64,000 bases of DNA from Polytrichum commune (lineage: Eukaryota > Streptophyta > Polytrichopsida > Polytrichales > Polytrichaceae), in NCBI GenBank assembly GCA_950295325.1, contig OX485806.1:35900001-35964000 (forward strand). The letters are read 5' to 3'. This document shows, piece after piece, positions 1-13,100 of this stretch (within the stretch, counting starts at the first letter, position 1; each line of letters begins with the position of its first letter). The notes below the pieces were generated by a model that searched no databases, was not told the origin of the DNA, and saw only the letters and a program-made list of their open reading frames with translations. The translations under genes and the position numbers were made by a program.

Positions 1-2865
1 GACCAATGGGTGGATAACTACACACATGTTTACCATATTCCTATTTGCAACAACAGTGGATGCCGGAGTGTGGGAAGGAACTAAAATTGGCTAAGCTGGG
101 AGAAGATTTCGAGCATGGTCCATCCTAGGGGACCCCAATGAAAAGGGGTGCCCCCCCGGAAGTTCCATCATTTCCTCCACCACCAAAGAAGCCTTGTATG
201 AGTGCTTTCATGGTTATCCATTGGCTTAGCAAATTTTGGTTCACAGCTGCAAGTTCACGGCCGACCGGCACAGTCTCATGCTCAAGCTCGTCACCCTCCA
301 CTCCATACATTCCAAAGAGTGGAACAGAAACAATGGTTGGAGTGGGTTGCCAATTTTTTTGCTCTAGAAACCCAAAATTCAAGCATCTATGTCAATGGCT
401 AAGTTGAGAGCTTAGTTTAGATTGCATGCATATTTAGGTGCCACAATTATCGACTACGAGAATCGAGCATTCTCGGTTTTGTAACCGATCAAGTGGTTGA
501 AAATAGGGTAGCCTATATCATGAGTACATGTCGAAGAGAATATCCACATAAAAATTCACAATAATTAGGTTATTGCAAAAATCATTATAAAAAACTTGAA
601 TCTCTCCTTATTTCTATTTCTTTGCACGGGGAGTTTTTAAAAAAAAAATTTACCTTTGATCATACCGTAACTGCATATATGCTAAATTGCTTATCTTGTC
701 GGAAATGGATCGACCACCTCAATTGAACACCAAATCCTCCCCAATTCACCCGTTTCCTTTATGATTACCTCTAGTGGAAAAAACAAAACTAGTACGATGC
801 CCAAGACTAAAACCAACGATTGGCCCGTACCAATGACATATTTTCCACGTTCATGGGAGTTCTTGTCTTGTATGCATTGACGGAATTATAATACGTTACG
901 TCCAATGAGGCTATTGCGAGTGACAAAGAGAATCCTTATTGATAGCAATAAATTTCGGAATGAGACACACTTCCATTAACAAGAAAGACTCCTCCTACTG
1001 CCTAAGAATGAACGTGGGGCCCTAGTGTGGGGCATGCCATGCCCATGTTTCAAATGACCAAATATATATTGATATTCGGTGTGGTGACTGTGCCATGGTG
1101 AGGACAGGTCATGTCATGGCCGAAGAGGAAGCTACACCAGCAGCACCACCCCCACACCAACAACCTCACCGCTCCTCCAAAAGCTCACCACTAGAGGGCC
1201 CGATACCCAAAGGGCCAAAGGAATTCATATCAGTACCATGTTGACATCTTTTGGTTTTCTTTATACAATTGAGGGAATGTTAAGTAAAGTTGTGGTGTAC
1301 GTGAGATAGATCGATCATTTTCACGTACTCTTGAATTTGAACCAATTATTCAAAGGAACTCGACCACTTCATTTGTAACTATTTGTAGTCGTTGCTTCTT
1401 TCTATGCATTGGTAGGGTCTTGAAGAAGGGCAGGGCTAGACGCCCACCTCTGTGAGTTAGGTCCTTACCACTGCACCCTAAATTTTGTAACATCAACTTC
1501 CATAATGTCACTCACTCTCTAATATCGTGAAACCCTAGGGAAAGGATGTTTGTAGTTCAAATCTCACTCCTTACTGTCGCATTTCTCTCCCTTATATCAC
1601 GAATTTTGTCATTAATGCATACCACCAAAGAAAGTCAACCCAAACCCTCGCATTGCGCCATGTGTCAATATGTGGAGTGTCACCTTCTTCTTCTTCTTCT
1701 TCCTTCTTATGCCACTTGTTGAATGTTGGTGCGTGCATATGCCACATCGCCCCGGAAGGGTAAGTGGAGTGGACCACACCACACCATTAAAATGTTGCAC
1801 TTTGTGTTATTCCATAGTGTCACATGCTACACTAATTCTATAGTATCACGCATCCATGTTAACACTACAAAACTCCGTAATGTCACATGCACTTTGGTTG
1901 CCACATGTGTGATACTACGGAGTTTAGAGTGTATTACCTTAGATGATAACACAAGAAATTTATTGTAGCATGTAGATTCTTTTTTTTGGACAATTTAAGT
2001 TGAAATTAACATAAGAAATCATGAGTTAGTTTGAGGAGACCCACTTGAGAAAAAACATTACCACAAACTTATGGGGGTCATGTTTCTACTAAACCTCTTT
2101 CACCTTGGTAATAGTGATGGAGCCAGCTCAAAGAAGAAGCTTGAAGAGCACGTGAGCTATTAAAGGCCTTCCCATCCTTCCTATCCCTCCTGAATGACAA
2201 ATCCTGTCGTCCATCAGCCCACCAAGATTGCAACATTAGAGGTCGGGACATGCACTTAATCATGATTTAATTTAGATACGAGGGAGGATGTGCTTAATTA
2301 CACTTGTTTAGGCTTCAGCACACTTAATTAGGCTGAATGCACTTACTTGCACTTAATCAGGCATAATGAGTTCGAATGTGTATGAATACTTGTAGAAACC
2401 TAGGCCTTGCGCTGAATTACCTTCTAATACAGTTATTTAGACTTAATTACATGTAATCAAACTTAATTAGTTTGGGTGTGTATGAATACTTTGTGAAAGT
2501 AGAAGGTATTAACTAAAATATTATAAAATAAGCACACTGAAAATGAAACACTACTTTTAGTTTCATTTTAGAATGACAAAGTCCCTTTTAATGGGAAGTC
2601 ACAAAAATTATAACCTCAGTGTTGTTGAGGGTTTTGTGATGTTTTTGACCTCCAAGTTAACTACTTGCTTTATTGACGGTTTCACTTCGAAAAGGAAATC
2701 TCAATTAATTGCTTATTTACTCAATGGAAGTGAACATATATATTGGATTTTGGACTTTGAAAATGAAATACACTCAATATGGGTTATATGGACAAGCGAC
2801 CTTCAAAAAATACAAGGGTCATGCCTGGGTCAGGAGCGGAGGCTCTGGCTTTTCTGTGCTGCCCC
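1..2865. other. No supported gene; AT-rich repeat debris
   Basis: I see no gene here. Open frames at 125-407 lie on both strands over the same bases and match no family I know. At 1681-1706 there is a short CTT microsatellite. At 2270-2480 the words ACTTAATTA and CACTTAAT recur irregularly, as in a decayed minisatellite. Nothing resembles a promoter next to a coding exon. Confidence 0.5.
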
Positions 2866-2868
2866 TTA

Positions 2869-3346
2869 GGGCAAGCCCAATGGCCCTGCACCTGAATATG
2901 CATCTGCGCTTTTTCATTCGCGATGCGGATGCAAATGCAGGTTTAGGCCCCAGTGGTTTTGATTTCTACAAATCTGGGATGAGAATGAGTGCAGGGAGTG
3001 TTGATCTGCGTGCATAACTCAACATTATGCAGGGACCCTGCTATTCGAATAGGACAAGCCACTTTAAGTACACTTCCCAGATAAGACGAGGAAATGATGA
3101 CTTTGTAGTTAACTTCTTTTTAACATTGGGTAGATTAGGGAAGGGTTTGACGTTACTACTTATGAATGCTCTGATTTTCTCTAACTAAATTGAGTAAAGT
3201 GGAGCATAATTACAGTTTAGATAAAGTAATTTACATGGCGTGGTAAGGGTGATGAGTGGGTGGCTTCCCTGCATCTGCTCTTGCATCCCGGACGGAGGCC
3301 AATTTCTGTTTCCGGATGCGGATGCAGATAGTGACTGGGCTTGCTC
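2869..3346. mobile_element. PIF/Harbinger-type MITE, 478 bp, TTA target duplication
   Basis: Its ends form a short terminal inverted repeat: GGGCAAGCCCA on the left and the complement of GAGCAAGCCCA on the right. A TTA lies directly outside both ends (2866-2868 and 3347-3349). A three-base TTA duplication with ends of this type is the mark of the PIF/Harbinger superfamily. The inside carries GGATGCGGATGC-like words near both ends and no coding capacity, so it is a non-autonomous copy. Confidence 0.7.
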
Positions 3347-3588
3347 TTACGAGTGCAACGCTCGTCATGAGTATTTATCCAACCGGGGCCAATTTTTGGG
3401 TATGGTTTAGGGTGTCCTATGAACAGACACTTTATTCACTCCGGGCCGGAGTTCTTCTTCTTCTTCTTCTTCTTCTTCCAACCGGGGCCAACGCATCCCA
3501 ACCGGGGCCCACCCGACCGGCGCGTGCATGGCACCACGGACATAGTCCGGAAGGCCAGGTCGAATATGGCCCGGCCCGGCCCGGCCAT

Positions 3589-3595
3589 TATAAAA
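3589..3595 (+). promoter_or_regulatory. TATA box of a putative promoter
   Basis: TATAAAA follows a GC-rich stretch of repeated CCCGG words and precedes a region that looks like a leader (CT-rich, GC-rich, with CGG triplet runs). Transcription would be expected to start near 3620. The downstream product is not recognised, so the promoter is inferred from composition and the TATA match only. Confidence 0.45.
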
Positions 3596-3690
3596 CATCG
3601 GTATCTTGCGGCGTTGTGTAAGGTTAGTCGCTCGACGTCTTCTCTCACTCACAGTTTCCAGAAATTACAGCCTCCGAGTGAGTCACGTGC

Positions 3691-4277
3691 AATTACACAA
3701 GATTCCGAGCGTAAGAAGTAAGTGCTTCGAGCATACTGGTGTCTCCGCGCCGTTGTTTTGATGTGGAGGGGCCTTCATCAAGAGCGAGGCGGTGGCGGTG
3801 GCGGCATCGTGCTCATTCTCTTCTGTCAATTCTCGAGCGGCGTGGTTATTCGCTCGGCCGCTCTCCGTGGTGCTGTGACCTCGTAACCTACGCAAGCTTT
3901 TGATTTTACGCAAATTGTCGACTGTCTCTCTCAGCCTCGAGCTTCTTGCTTCGAGTCAAGGCAAGTATTGTTCGTTGGCGCATTAGGAATGTTGTCGTTG
4001 GTGGTGGTGTTGGTGGCGGCGGTGGCGGTGGCGGTGTTGTTGTTGTGTTGTTGTGTTGTTGAGTGAGGTGGAGCGGTGTTGTGTTCATTTTTTTCTTTCA
4101 ACTCGGAGAATTGTTGTTCATACCTACTCTGCACCCAGTGCCGCGTCTTCTCTTCTCTTCCTACCATGTGCAATTACACAAGATTCCGGGCCTAATAAGT
4201 AAGTGCTTCGAGCATATTGGTGTCTCCGCGCTGTTGTTCTGATGTGAGCGGGGCAATCATCAAGAGCGAGGCGGTGG
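3691..4277 (+). repeat. Tandem duplication of a leader-like segment, period about 481 bp
   Basis: About 105 bases starting at 3691 recur at 4172 with few changes. Both copies contain AATTACACAAGATTCC, GTGCTTCGAGCATA, GTGTCTCCGCG and GAGCGAGGCGGTG. Shorter matches continue after each copy (GTCGACTGTCTC near 3917 and 4347). The segment sits just downstream of the TATA box, so a transcript from that promoter would carry two leader copies. Confidence 0.65.
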
Positions 4278-6246
4278 GGGCCTGGATTCAGCTTTTCTTC
4301 GTAGATTCGCGTCCCATTGCACAGGATTTTGAGCGCCTAGAATTCGTCGACTGTCTCCGCTTCGAACTTCTTGATTCGAGTGTTACTGCCGGTGGTCGTA
4401 ATTAACGCATTATCGGTTTTGGTCGTGTGTCTGTGTGCTCCTGTTTCATCTTTCTCGCCTTAACTTCATCGGTCGACAATAGGTTTTTCCCCTGCCATTG
4501 TCGTTGTTGTCGTTGTTGTTGTAGGTTAAGTAGTCTTTGTTGAATTAGGCCTGCCTCGTATTACTGCGGGAGCTATTATTTTTTTGCTACTTGCTTACTT
4601 TTGCTATTTGTACATATTTGTTTCTATCTGCTTTCTTCTTTGCATTTCGTGTTAGCTTCTCTCTGCGGCTCTTGTATTTCGTAGGTGGAGGCGCTTAGTT
4701 AGCGCTTAGTTAGATTCGCGCTTGGTTAGCTTGAAGGAGGAGTTGTGAGGCTACCTTGAAATCGCGATCCGTCACCTGTATTTTCTTTTAGCTGCTTTCG
4801 CCATCGCTGCTTCTCCGTGCGAGTTTGTTGTATTAGGTCTTCGTCTCTGGTGTACTCTTGTTTCCTGGTATACATTTAAGCTTTGTCAACGGGGGTGAAA
4901 AGGTCTGGAGTATGTATTGGTTGTGTTGTAGCATGCTAGTGTTCCCCATCTTGTTATCTTAGTCATGCTAGCACTGTCCTGCCGACACACCGGTGCTTGT
5001 CGTGCTCGTCTTAGGCACGGTCCCAAGAAGAGAGTTCTTACCATTGAACACTGCAAAACCAGCACTTTAGTAGAAGCACATACCCTGGGCACTTTAATCA
5101 TATCTGCTGCAGCTCCTGTGTTGTACATGTTCTTTGATTCCTGGAAAGGATGAGGCTGAAATTGCTCGGAGTCTGTGCTCATGCGACTTGAAGTTTCTCT
5201 CTGCTAATACATTTTACCTGTAGCAGAATCTGTTCAACATACCTCTTCATGGTGTTTGGGTTTATGTGCTCACACGTCTAATGCTTTTTATCACAGGGTT
5301 TCTACGTATTATTGGTGGGTTTGGACGGGCAAGGAACCACAAAAGAGTCAAAATTTAACCTCGCGGACGGTGGCTTAGGTTCGGTGTTCTCCCATCAAGA
5401 AATACATTGCAACATTATAGCCAGTTACGCGTGGCAGATTTCTCAAGAAGTATTTTGAGACTGCGCAGCCCAGGTATGGCATCTGAAGTGATGATAGAAA
5501 TTCGTTGTTGTTCATGGTTCTTGACTTTGTGATACAGAGATGTGTGAGTAGGTCTTCCTTCGGGACGTACTCCTTTGGGGGTGTTCAATTTCTGACATGG
5601 TTTATGGGGTACAGAGCTGGAGGTGTAGGAAAGTAGGGGGATGGGGATGTCTTTGAGCTCTGAATCCGCCTCTTTGTTGGATGCTCAGGACTTGAGCATT
5701 AGCCTCTCCGGGACGTTTCACTGAACATGGGGTATGTCAAGCATTCTTGTCTTCAATTTTATCTCAGTTTCTCTAATAGTTGATCAAGAAAGCTCGTTTT
5801 TGGTACTTGGTGAATAGTTGTCTGCGCAAAGTCTCGCAAAGGCACATTGAAAGGAAGTAGTTAAAGCACACGTTTCTGTCCCTGGCAAAGGTGGCATAGT
5901 TCCAGTCAGTAGACATGTATTGTGGCTCTCCATGTGGGGGTAAGTATTAGTCACAAGGAGATGAGATGTTATTGATATTCTGATTAGGCAATGTCTGCAC
6001 CAATGTTTCTGTGACTAGCACTGCATGTCCTACGTAGCTGCTATCTGTAAAAAGGTCCATGGTATTTGTATTACATATATATAGGCATATTTTGGAAGGA
6101 TTGTATTTGCCACAGGTACCTGTTTCAAATTGCAGGGGTAGTTTGGGAAAACTATCAAGTAAGTTGAATTTAGAAAATTTCAGTATAGCTGCATTCCCTA
6201 CCAAAGAATTAGTTTGTTCAAGGTGTCGTGTTGAGTCTAATAGAGG

Positions 6247-6615
6247 ATGGGAATCGTTTGTTTGATCCTGTGTTTCTTATGTTTTGCAAGGGCTTTAAAT
6301 TCAAATTTTGAAAGTGCTTTGGCTAGTGCCAATGTAAGGGACATTCGCTTGTTTCCCCACCTCAGGGAGGACCACGAACTAAATTTTGTTGATCCTGGAG
6401 AGATCAACTGCATTATACCAGGGTATGGTGCCGACATTGCCAGTGACATCAATGCACAACTTTTAAACAATGACAATTCAATTCTGGAAGGTGAGCATGG
6501 TGAAATTTTGTTTTCAGGTATAAATTTTTCTACAGTTCATAGTTTCAGGTGTTGGAAAGGACTTCTTCCTGGGAAACTAAGGTGTACTTATGACAGTAAC
6601 ATAATGGAATCTTGA
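6247..6615 (+). CDS. Hypothetical open frame, 122 aa, unrecognised
   Basis: It starts with a hydrophobic stretch (residues 2-16) followed by an acidic, Asn-rich region, and matches no family I know. The first ATG is at 6247, but no splice logic ties it to the neighbouring frame at 6912. An antisense frame of 79 codons overlaps it, so coding potential is weak. It lies about 2.6 kb downstream of the TATA box at 3589 and could be part of that transcript or simply intronic sequence. Confidence 0.18.
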   Translation: MGIVCLILCFLCFARALNSNFESALASANVRDIRLFPHLREDHELNFVDPGEINCIIPGYGADIASDINAQLLNNDNSILEGEHGEILFSGINFSTVHSFRCWKGLLPGKLRCTYDSNIMES

Positions 6616-6911
6616 AATCATCCTGGCTGAATTTCTTTGGTCACTTGACATGTCTTGTCATCACATACAAAAGGTTCATATCCCGTTGCTAGATTGTAGT
6701 ATCTTTTTTTTTTGCAGTTCCTTTCTTGCTATTTGAGGCTTCACATTCTGTATTTGTTACACATCTAGTTGCCTTGGCTTGACATAGGAGACAGTAGTTG
6801 AGGATCTTGCCAATTGGGAGTGACATGTAGTAGCATACCTGGAACAATCTTTAAAATATTCAGACAAGTTCTAGGGTTGGTGAGTGGTAGATTATTATCC
6901 TAACAACTAGA

Positions 6912-7289
6912 ATGGGGTGGGCTGCAGCTGTTGGTATCATATTACCAAGGGCAGGTAATGTTGTCATTGCCATTACCTATATAAAGATCTTGATGCATTT
7001 GGAGAAGTTCATGTCCATGTGGGGGCTACACACGGTGAACCACAAGCAAGTGTATGCTCGGATTTTACTTCATCTGAAGGAAGCACTGGAGGTTTTGCCG
7101 ATTGAAAATCCTCATTGCACCGACAACTTTTTGGAACCTCTTCACTACGACGAGTGCATCCATGCATTAAAGAGAGACATGCTTAGGGGTCTCCACCGCT
7201 GTCGAAGTGATGCTGTGGTCTATGTCTGCAAGGATACTGGACCGTATAGGGATTTTCTGCAGAGTTTGGCTGACCATTTGATGCAATAG
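6912..7289 (+). CDS. Hypothetical open frame, 125 aa, unrecognised
   Basis: The second half (residues 47-125) has balanced amino-acid use with several His, Cys and charged residues (for example LKRDMLRGLHRCRSDAVVY), which looks more protein-like than the surrounding sequence. I recognise no domain. The stop codon TAG at 7287-7289 is followed at once by GTATGG, so a splice donor could overlap the stop. It may be a decayed or captured exon. Confidence that it is a real gene is low. Confidence 0.22.
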   Translation: MGWAAAVGIILPRAGNVVIAITYIKILMHLEKFMSMWGLHTVNHKQVYARILLHLKEALEVLPIENPHCTDNFLEPLHYDECIHALKRDMLRGLHRCRSDAVVYVCKDTGPYRDFLQSLADHLMQ

Positions 7290-8780
7290 GTATGGTTGAT
7301 TCCTACTGATAGACTAAGTTATTGGACCTCTTATTTATGTCAGCTGCAACCTGAAACTTAGATGTCAATTAGTATTCCAACTCTTCTACTTCTGGTTTTA
7401 GATAGACTACTCTGCATCTCAAAAGCTTCATAATATTTATTTGTCATCTTACTTGCATGATTCAAATTGGATTAGTGACTGACACTCACTCAACAATGGT
7501 TGGGTGTGCAGATCCATATACCGCATATCTCAAGTGTATATCCTGCAAAGAGATCTGGGATGGGGATTAATGAGGAGTTGCTTGTTTGGAAGGCTTATCT
7601 TGCAACAAGGAACCTTTCAGGCTGTCACTGTTAACATTGTACATGATTTTGTGCTTACTATACACTAGATTTCTCCAAATAAGAGTACATTTGTTTAGGG
7701 CAAGTTGAGTTGTAGACATAGTTGACCACTCAGAGCTTTAGAAAACCAAGATAAAAAATGGATGCCCTCTGAATGATTCCAATTCCTAGAAAAAGTAGAA
7801 AAGTTGTAGAGGATGGGAGATATAGAATAATTTTCCATCAGATCAAATGGGCACTGAAGATCATATGCCCTTATTGTGATTTTTGTACCCTTAGTGAGAA
7901 ACTTGCAGGTTGTTTGACATGAGCGAGGTGAAATTGAAAGAGGTTAAGAGCCGTGCAATTTTTTTGCACTACTTTGAGAAAGGAGTTGTATATATACGAT
8001 TTTGATGAGATTCAAAAAGCAAAGAGTTTATGAAGAATTCTTACTCCTGCAAGGAATGGGGTTTGTCTATATCCTGGCTGAAGTGCCTAAGTTATAAGAA
8101 ACAGCATCAATGTGTTGTTGAGTACTTTCACTTTCTGAGCTCTCTGAAAGGAACATGAGCAATTGTCATGATGGGGTAGGTCATGATCCACACCTCTAAA
8201 AGGTTTTTGAAGTATTCTTGTAGCAATTTATGATTGGCTTATGCTAGGTCAATATTTGGTTAGAATTTCACATTGGATGCAATCTTTAAATATCGCTTGA
8301 TGGAGTTTTAAGAGATCTGGTTGTAGGATCTGTGATGAACAGAAGGTTGCAGTCAACCTGTGTGTTTAACGTACTTGGAATATATTGATTGAGGTTATAA
8401 CACATATGTCTGTATACTGTCACAGAAAGTGTTTTATGTTTCCGACATTCCTGCAATTTTTTTGTAGAAAAGTCCCTGAACGAAACCCGGTATTGGTAAC
8501 CCATTTAAATGAGGTTTGATTAATTAGATTTGTCTTGCCTTTCCTTGTCAATAATTGTGATGAAAAGTTTGAGTGCTAAGCCAACCTTCAAATTATAGGC
8601 AGAGGAAGGGCGTGCCGACCTGTGATTCTAGGGTTGCAGATACAATATAGTATAATTCGTGAAAATGCACACGAAGCATCCGAAGAATGTGCTAACTTCC
8701 TCAGGGCGAGTCCGATGAAGAGGTTGATAACCCAGAAAATTGTGCAGAACAACGTTTATTTCAATGTCAAAATGTCGAGC
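7290..8780. other. No gene seen
   Basis: AT-rich sequence with no coding-like frame. It separates the unrecognised frames on the left from the leader exon of the TIM-barrel gene on the right and probably holds that gene's promoter, but I cannot point to a convincing TATA box. Confidence 0.4.
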
Positions 8781-8784
8781 ATTC

Positions 8785-8946
8785 GATGATGAAGGATGAC
8801 ATGTGATGAATGAGGTTCATCTTCGGCGACGTTCTCATCCATTTTCGTCTTCTCTTCTTTTGCAACGAAGCAATTTGTTGAATCTGCGACCGTCTTCGCC
8901 ATTCTTTGCATCTTCAAAATTTCAACAAGCTTGCCGTGAATTCAAG
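8785..8946 (+). other. Probable 5' leader exon of the TIM-barrel gene
   Basis: The segment is CT-rich and ends at a clear splice donor, TTCAAG/GTATGT, at 8946/8947. It contains an open frame rich in Ser, Arg and Phe that could pass for a transit peptide. However, the main exon at 10180 has its own ATG and its own transit-like sequence, so I read this as untranslated leader. It could instead supply an alternative amino terminus. The start is not defined. Confidence 0.4.
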
Positions 8947-9297
8947 GTATGTGAATGTTATTCACCTCTAACAGACTGTTCTTCACCTTTAAAAGAATGT
9001 TCTTCTTCTTCTTCTTCCTCGAAGTTAGCACATGTTAAGCTCTCTTGTATCTTCAATCTAGCTCGCAATTGCTTTGATAGCATTTGCCAACTACTGTCTA
9101 GGTTTACATTCCAACTTCGAATGCTTCTATTGAGGAATTTGATGCTGCTTATTAAGTTTTCATCATGTATCTTGATCCTGGAATTGTCTCTGTCTAAGTT
9201 ATCCCTATGCAACTTTTAGCTTCACTGCCTCTCGTGGAGTATGAAATTGGAGTCCTGTTCGATGATACTGCGCCGTGTCTGTTCTAAGTTACCCGAC

Positions 9298-10102
9298 CGT
9301 CTCTTAGTATTCTTGCCGCTTAGTTCATTGTGAGAGATCTTACGCATACTTCAATTCTCAGTTGCTTTTCTTGTATGTTTCACGAGGCAAACTTGAATGT
9401 TGCTGTGTGTCCAGAGGTTATTTGCCCTAGCATCTGTTTATGTCTTCAGTGATGTGGGTGAAGGGCCACTAATCAGGTCCAATGGCTTCTCCGGCAGATA
9501 AATAAGTTTACGAGCTGCGAATGTTGAATTTGAAGTACTTGTTCTTAGCTGTGATTGTGGCTTTCAATAGCCAGCCAATCAAGCATTCGGTTGCTGTTGT
9601 ATCCTAGGTTCTGTGTCTTGCAATTCCAGAGAGCCTAACAACGTTTTGAATCTTGTAGGAAAGGCTTCCTCAAGTCTCGTGGCTTGTAGAGCAATAATGT
9701 ACCTGACGTCTCTTAATATTCCTGCTGCTAAGTTCATTGCGAGATATTCTACACCTACTTCAATTCTCAGATGGTCTTTCTTATATGTGTCACGAGGCAA
9801 TCTTCAATGTTGTCGTGTCCAGAGGTAGTTTGTCCTAGGTGGCCCTAGCTTCTGTTTATGTCTTCAGTGATGGGGTGAAGGTAATTAGGTCCAGTGCCCT
9901 TCTCTGGGGTATAAGTAAGTTTGCAAGCTGGTAATGTTGAATTTGAAGTACTCATTCCTTGCCGTGATTTATGCTTTCAATGGCCAGCCAATCAAGCATC
10001 CCATTGCTGTTGTCTCGTAGGTTCTCTGTCTTGCAATTCCAGAGAGCCTAAGTGTGTTTTGAATCCTGTAGGAAAGGCTTTGTTAATTTTCGTGGCTTCA
10101 AC
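9298..10102 (+). repeat. Two tandem copies of a 409-bp unit in the leader intron
   Basis: Copy one is about 9298-9706 and copy two about 9707-10102. Matching landmarks keep the same order in both: CGTCTCTTA, TTCATTG, ACTTCAATTCTCAG, CACGAGGCAA, GTCCAGAGGT, TCTGTTTATGTCTTCAGTGA, ATGTTGAATTTGAAGTACT, CAGCCAATCAAGCAT, CTTGCAATTCCAGAGAGCC and GTAGGAAAGGCTT. The array stops about 80 bases before the start codon at 10180. The unit includes potential donor and acceptor words, so leader splicing could vary. Confidence 0.8.
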
Positions 10103-10179
10103 ATCGACAGAAGCCTGCACAGCTAAAGTTCAGAACAAGTGGTGAAATCTTGCCTTAGCAAAGCTCAGCGGCCTCAGCT

Positions 10180-13100
10180 ATGGTAGCGCTATTATGTACT
10201 ACCCCGGGGCGACCTTGGGGTTTGTCCTTGAATCCTCACTTTGCAAATCATGGTGAGGTAGTAAAGGAAACATGTCCAATCATCTATTGCTATACATCTG
10301 TAGCACAATGTAGGCATTCTTCCTCGAGGAAACAAATTCCGGGACTCCAGACTTCGTTTAGGGTTCACAGGGAACACGACAATTGCAAGAGTGGTTGTGG
10401 TTCTCTGCAGGTTTCATGTGCAGGTGAAGATGAAGGAAAGACACAGTCAAGCAAGTTAGGAAGTATCATAAAAACTAAGCAGAGGATCTTAATGTCACAA
10501 TTACAATCCATGTCAGAAGGAGAACTCGAATCGAAACTATCCGGGTTGCAGGCAGTTCCAAAACCTTATAATCTTCTTGACACGATAGCACAACAGATCG
10601 TGGAAGGGCGCACTACAATTGTTGTGGAAGTTGCTCGTCTCTCGCCAGCGGAAACGCCTGAAAGTCTTGCGGAGCGTTGTGTCAAGTACGTTGAATGGGG
10701 TAAGATTTCCTCTTGAACTACATAGCCCTTGAAAAGCAAATTTATTTATGATGGAATATTCTACAATGCCATGGGCTTTTTGTGGCATTTTGAGAACTGA
10801 AGTGTTTAAATGCTAATTTTTATAGTATTAGTATAACAAACCTGAAGCAAGGAATCTTCTGTGTTATACTAGCATTGAACAATTCTCAAGCCCCTGTACC
10901 TTATGTGCAGTGTTTTCTGGAAGTCTGTTCAAGGATGGATTGTCCACTGTAGTCACTTTTCTGCAAAAGTAATTCACTATTGTGTGTTTTCTTGTAAAAA
11001 GGGGCCACTGCTCTAGCATTATGTACAGACGAGGGGGCAAGTCCAAATGGTTTGGCTGACTTGACTGCAGTCTGTCAAGGTGCATTCTCTTTGTTCCCTT
11101 CAGCTTTTTGAAAGAACTCATTTACTTTTTTCAGCTTTTCTCTGCTCGTTGCATTGTATACTTTGTTATCTCTCTGGCTGGAGTAGATTCGATCTTAACA
11201 AGAATATGATTGAATCCATGTGGAACATTTCATATTGCAGCTGTTAATGTACCTGTTGTTCGGAGGGATTGGATAATTCATCCATTGCAGGTATATTTTG
11301 AGCATCTCCGACATTAGACTGTTCAGGTTATGATTGGGATGTCATTTGGCAAAGTTTTGTTTATTCTTGACAAGTTCCTTGAGGTTTATTTGTATAGAGG
11401 ATCAAGTGGCTCTTGTCAACTGGAACTTTATGTTGCTGTTGTTCAACAATTTTATTTTGACACCTTGAAATCCTCAAAACATTTTAACTAGCTTCGATCA
11501 GGCATTTTATCATGATGCAATGTTTAATTGGCGTGTCAATAGTTTAGGCTTGAGTTCATTAAGTTGATTCCTGGTCAATTTCATTGCAGATTGCAGAGAC
11601 CTGTGAGGCAGGTGCTGCTGCATTGACAGCAGTTTACGCTGTCCTTAGCAAAGGTGACAATCAAGACTTTTCAATACAACCTGTTTGATGTCAACAAGGA
11701 TTCTTTAAAGTGGTAAATGCCGAAGTCTAATAACTATAAATTTAGCTTGTAACTAACTAAGTATTGTCCATCGTGTCCTTGATGATCCTCTCAGCACACT
11801 TGCATTGCGTATGCCTGTCACTTGCTGTGTCAAGGCATGCAACATATTTGAAGGTTTTTAATGTAAGTGTATGATAAATATGCGTTTATTTGAAATTGAA
11901 CTTTGTTTTCTTCAGGATTACCAGCGATCTTGAATTATACCGTTTCATTAGGACTCGATGCTGTTGTGGAGGTCAGTAGTATTTCCTACCCATTGTGTTC
12001 AAAACATCTGTTTGTCCCAGGCTTATTGAGTCCACACAGTCCACAGGTTACTTGAGAATTTCCAATTTGTTTCCTATCTTATGACCAGTAGTCAATATTC
12101 TGCTTTCAATGTTCACAGATCTGTAGACTGTTTGGTCATGTTGCAGGTCATCAATATGAAGGAGCTTCAGGAAGTTGCAACTCTGGGAATACCAATATTT
12201 GGGATCAATCTCTCTGTTGGTCTTGCAGTAAGATTCGATTCTTTTCCTTGAGAGTAAAATAACAGGTGTACACATAATAAATGTGTTTGGATGATATATA
12301 TTTGTAAACAAGTGTAATGTTTGATGTTAGATTGTAAAAGTGGAAGAAATTGTTGTAATGTGGTGTTCCAAGGTGCCCACGTCTGCAGATTTATTCTGAT
12401 AACATCAAATTTTTCTGGGATCTTTTAATCTTTAGGTGTTAGTAATATTGCCATCCATATGATCATCATTACATTACTTTACTTGCTTTATTGCAGCTGT
12501 CAATGCCAGGGATAAGGCAAGACATTTCAAAGTCTCTCATTGGGGAGATCCCCTTTGGATCTTCATCCATGGTGGTATGTATTATCTTGTAGACTGTAAT
12601 CTCATAACATTAGTAAGCTTCCTAAGTGAGCAGTGGAACTGAGAAAAAGGTACTTTGATGCAGCATCAAAAGCCATGTAAAATAATTTTATGTACTTCAA
12701 ACCTTAATTTTAGAACGAAAAAGGCTTTAGTTCTTAAGGTAGGCTCATAATGAGGTGAGGACTGAAAGGAGCTTGTCACTTGACTATGCTTGGCATTCAT
12801 TCCTACAAATGAGAACCCTAATGTCTTGAAGATTTTGTTCCTTGAGTATCTAGATAGAACAGGAACGGACTCACAAGCCTCAATACTATTATGGAGGCTA
12901 GTCAAAAAAAAGAAAAAATCTTTCTATACAGAATTTTTGCAATCTCTCAATTGACAGGCTCAATAATAATATGGAGGCTAGTCAAAAAAAGAGAGAACCT
13001 TTCTATACAGAATTTTTGCAATCTCTCAAGTGACAGTGTTTTGAGGTTACTAAAAAGTATCTACAAAGATATAATAAGCTCATGGTTAAAAAAAATTCTT

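Noticed and set aside
125-407. Overlapping open frames on both strands at the window's start
   Set aside because: No family match, and the frames mirror each other, as expected of chance openness in locally GC-richer DNA.
8803-9219. Plus-strand open frame resembling a transit peptide followed by Ser/Leu-rich sequence
   Set aside because: The downstream part is read through a splice donor into repeat sequence; the true start at 10180 has its own transit-like region. Kept only as a leader exon.
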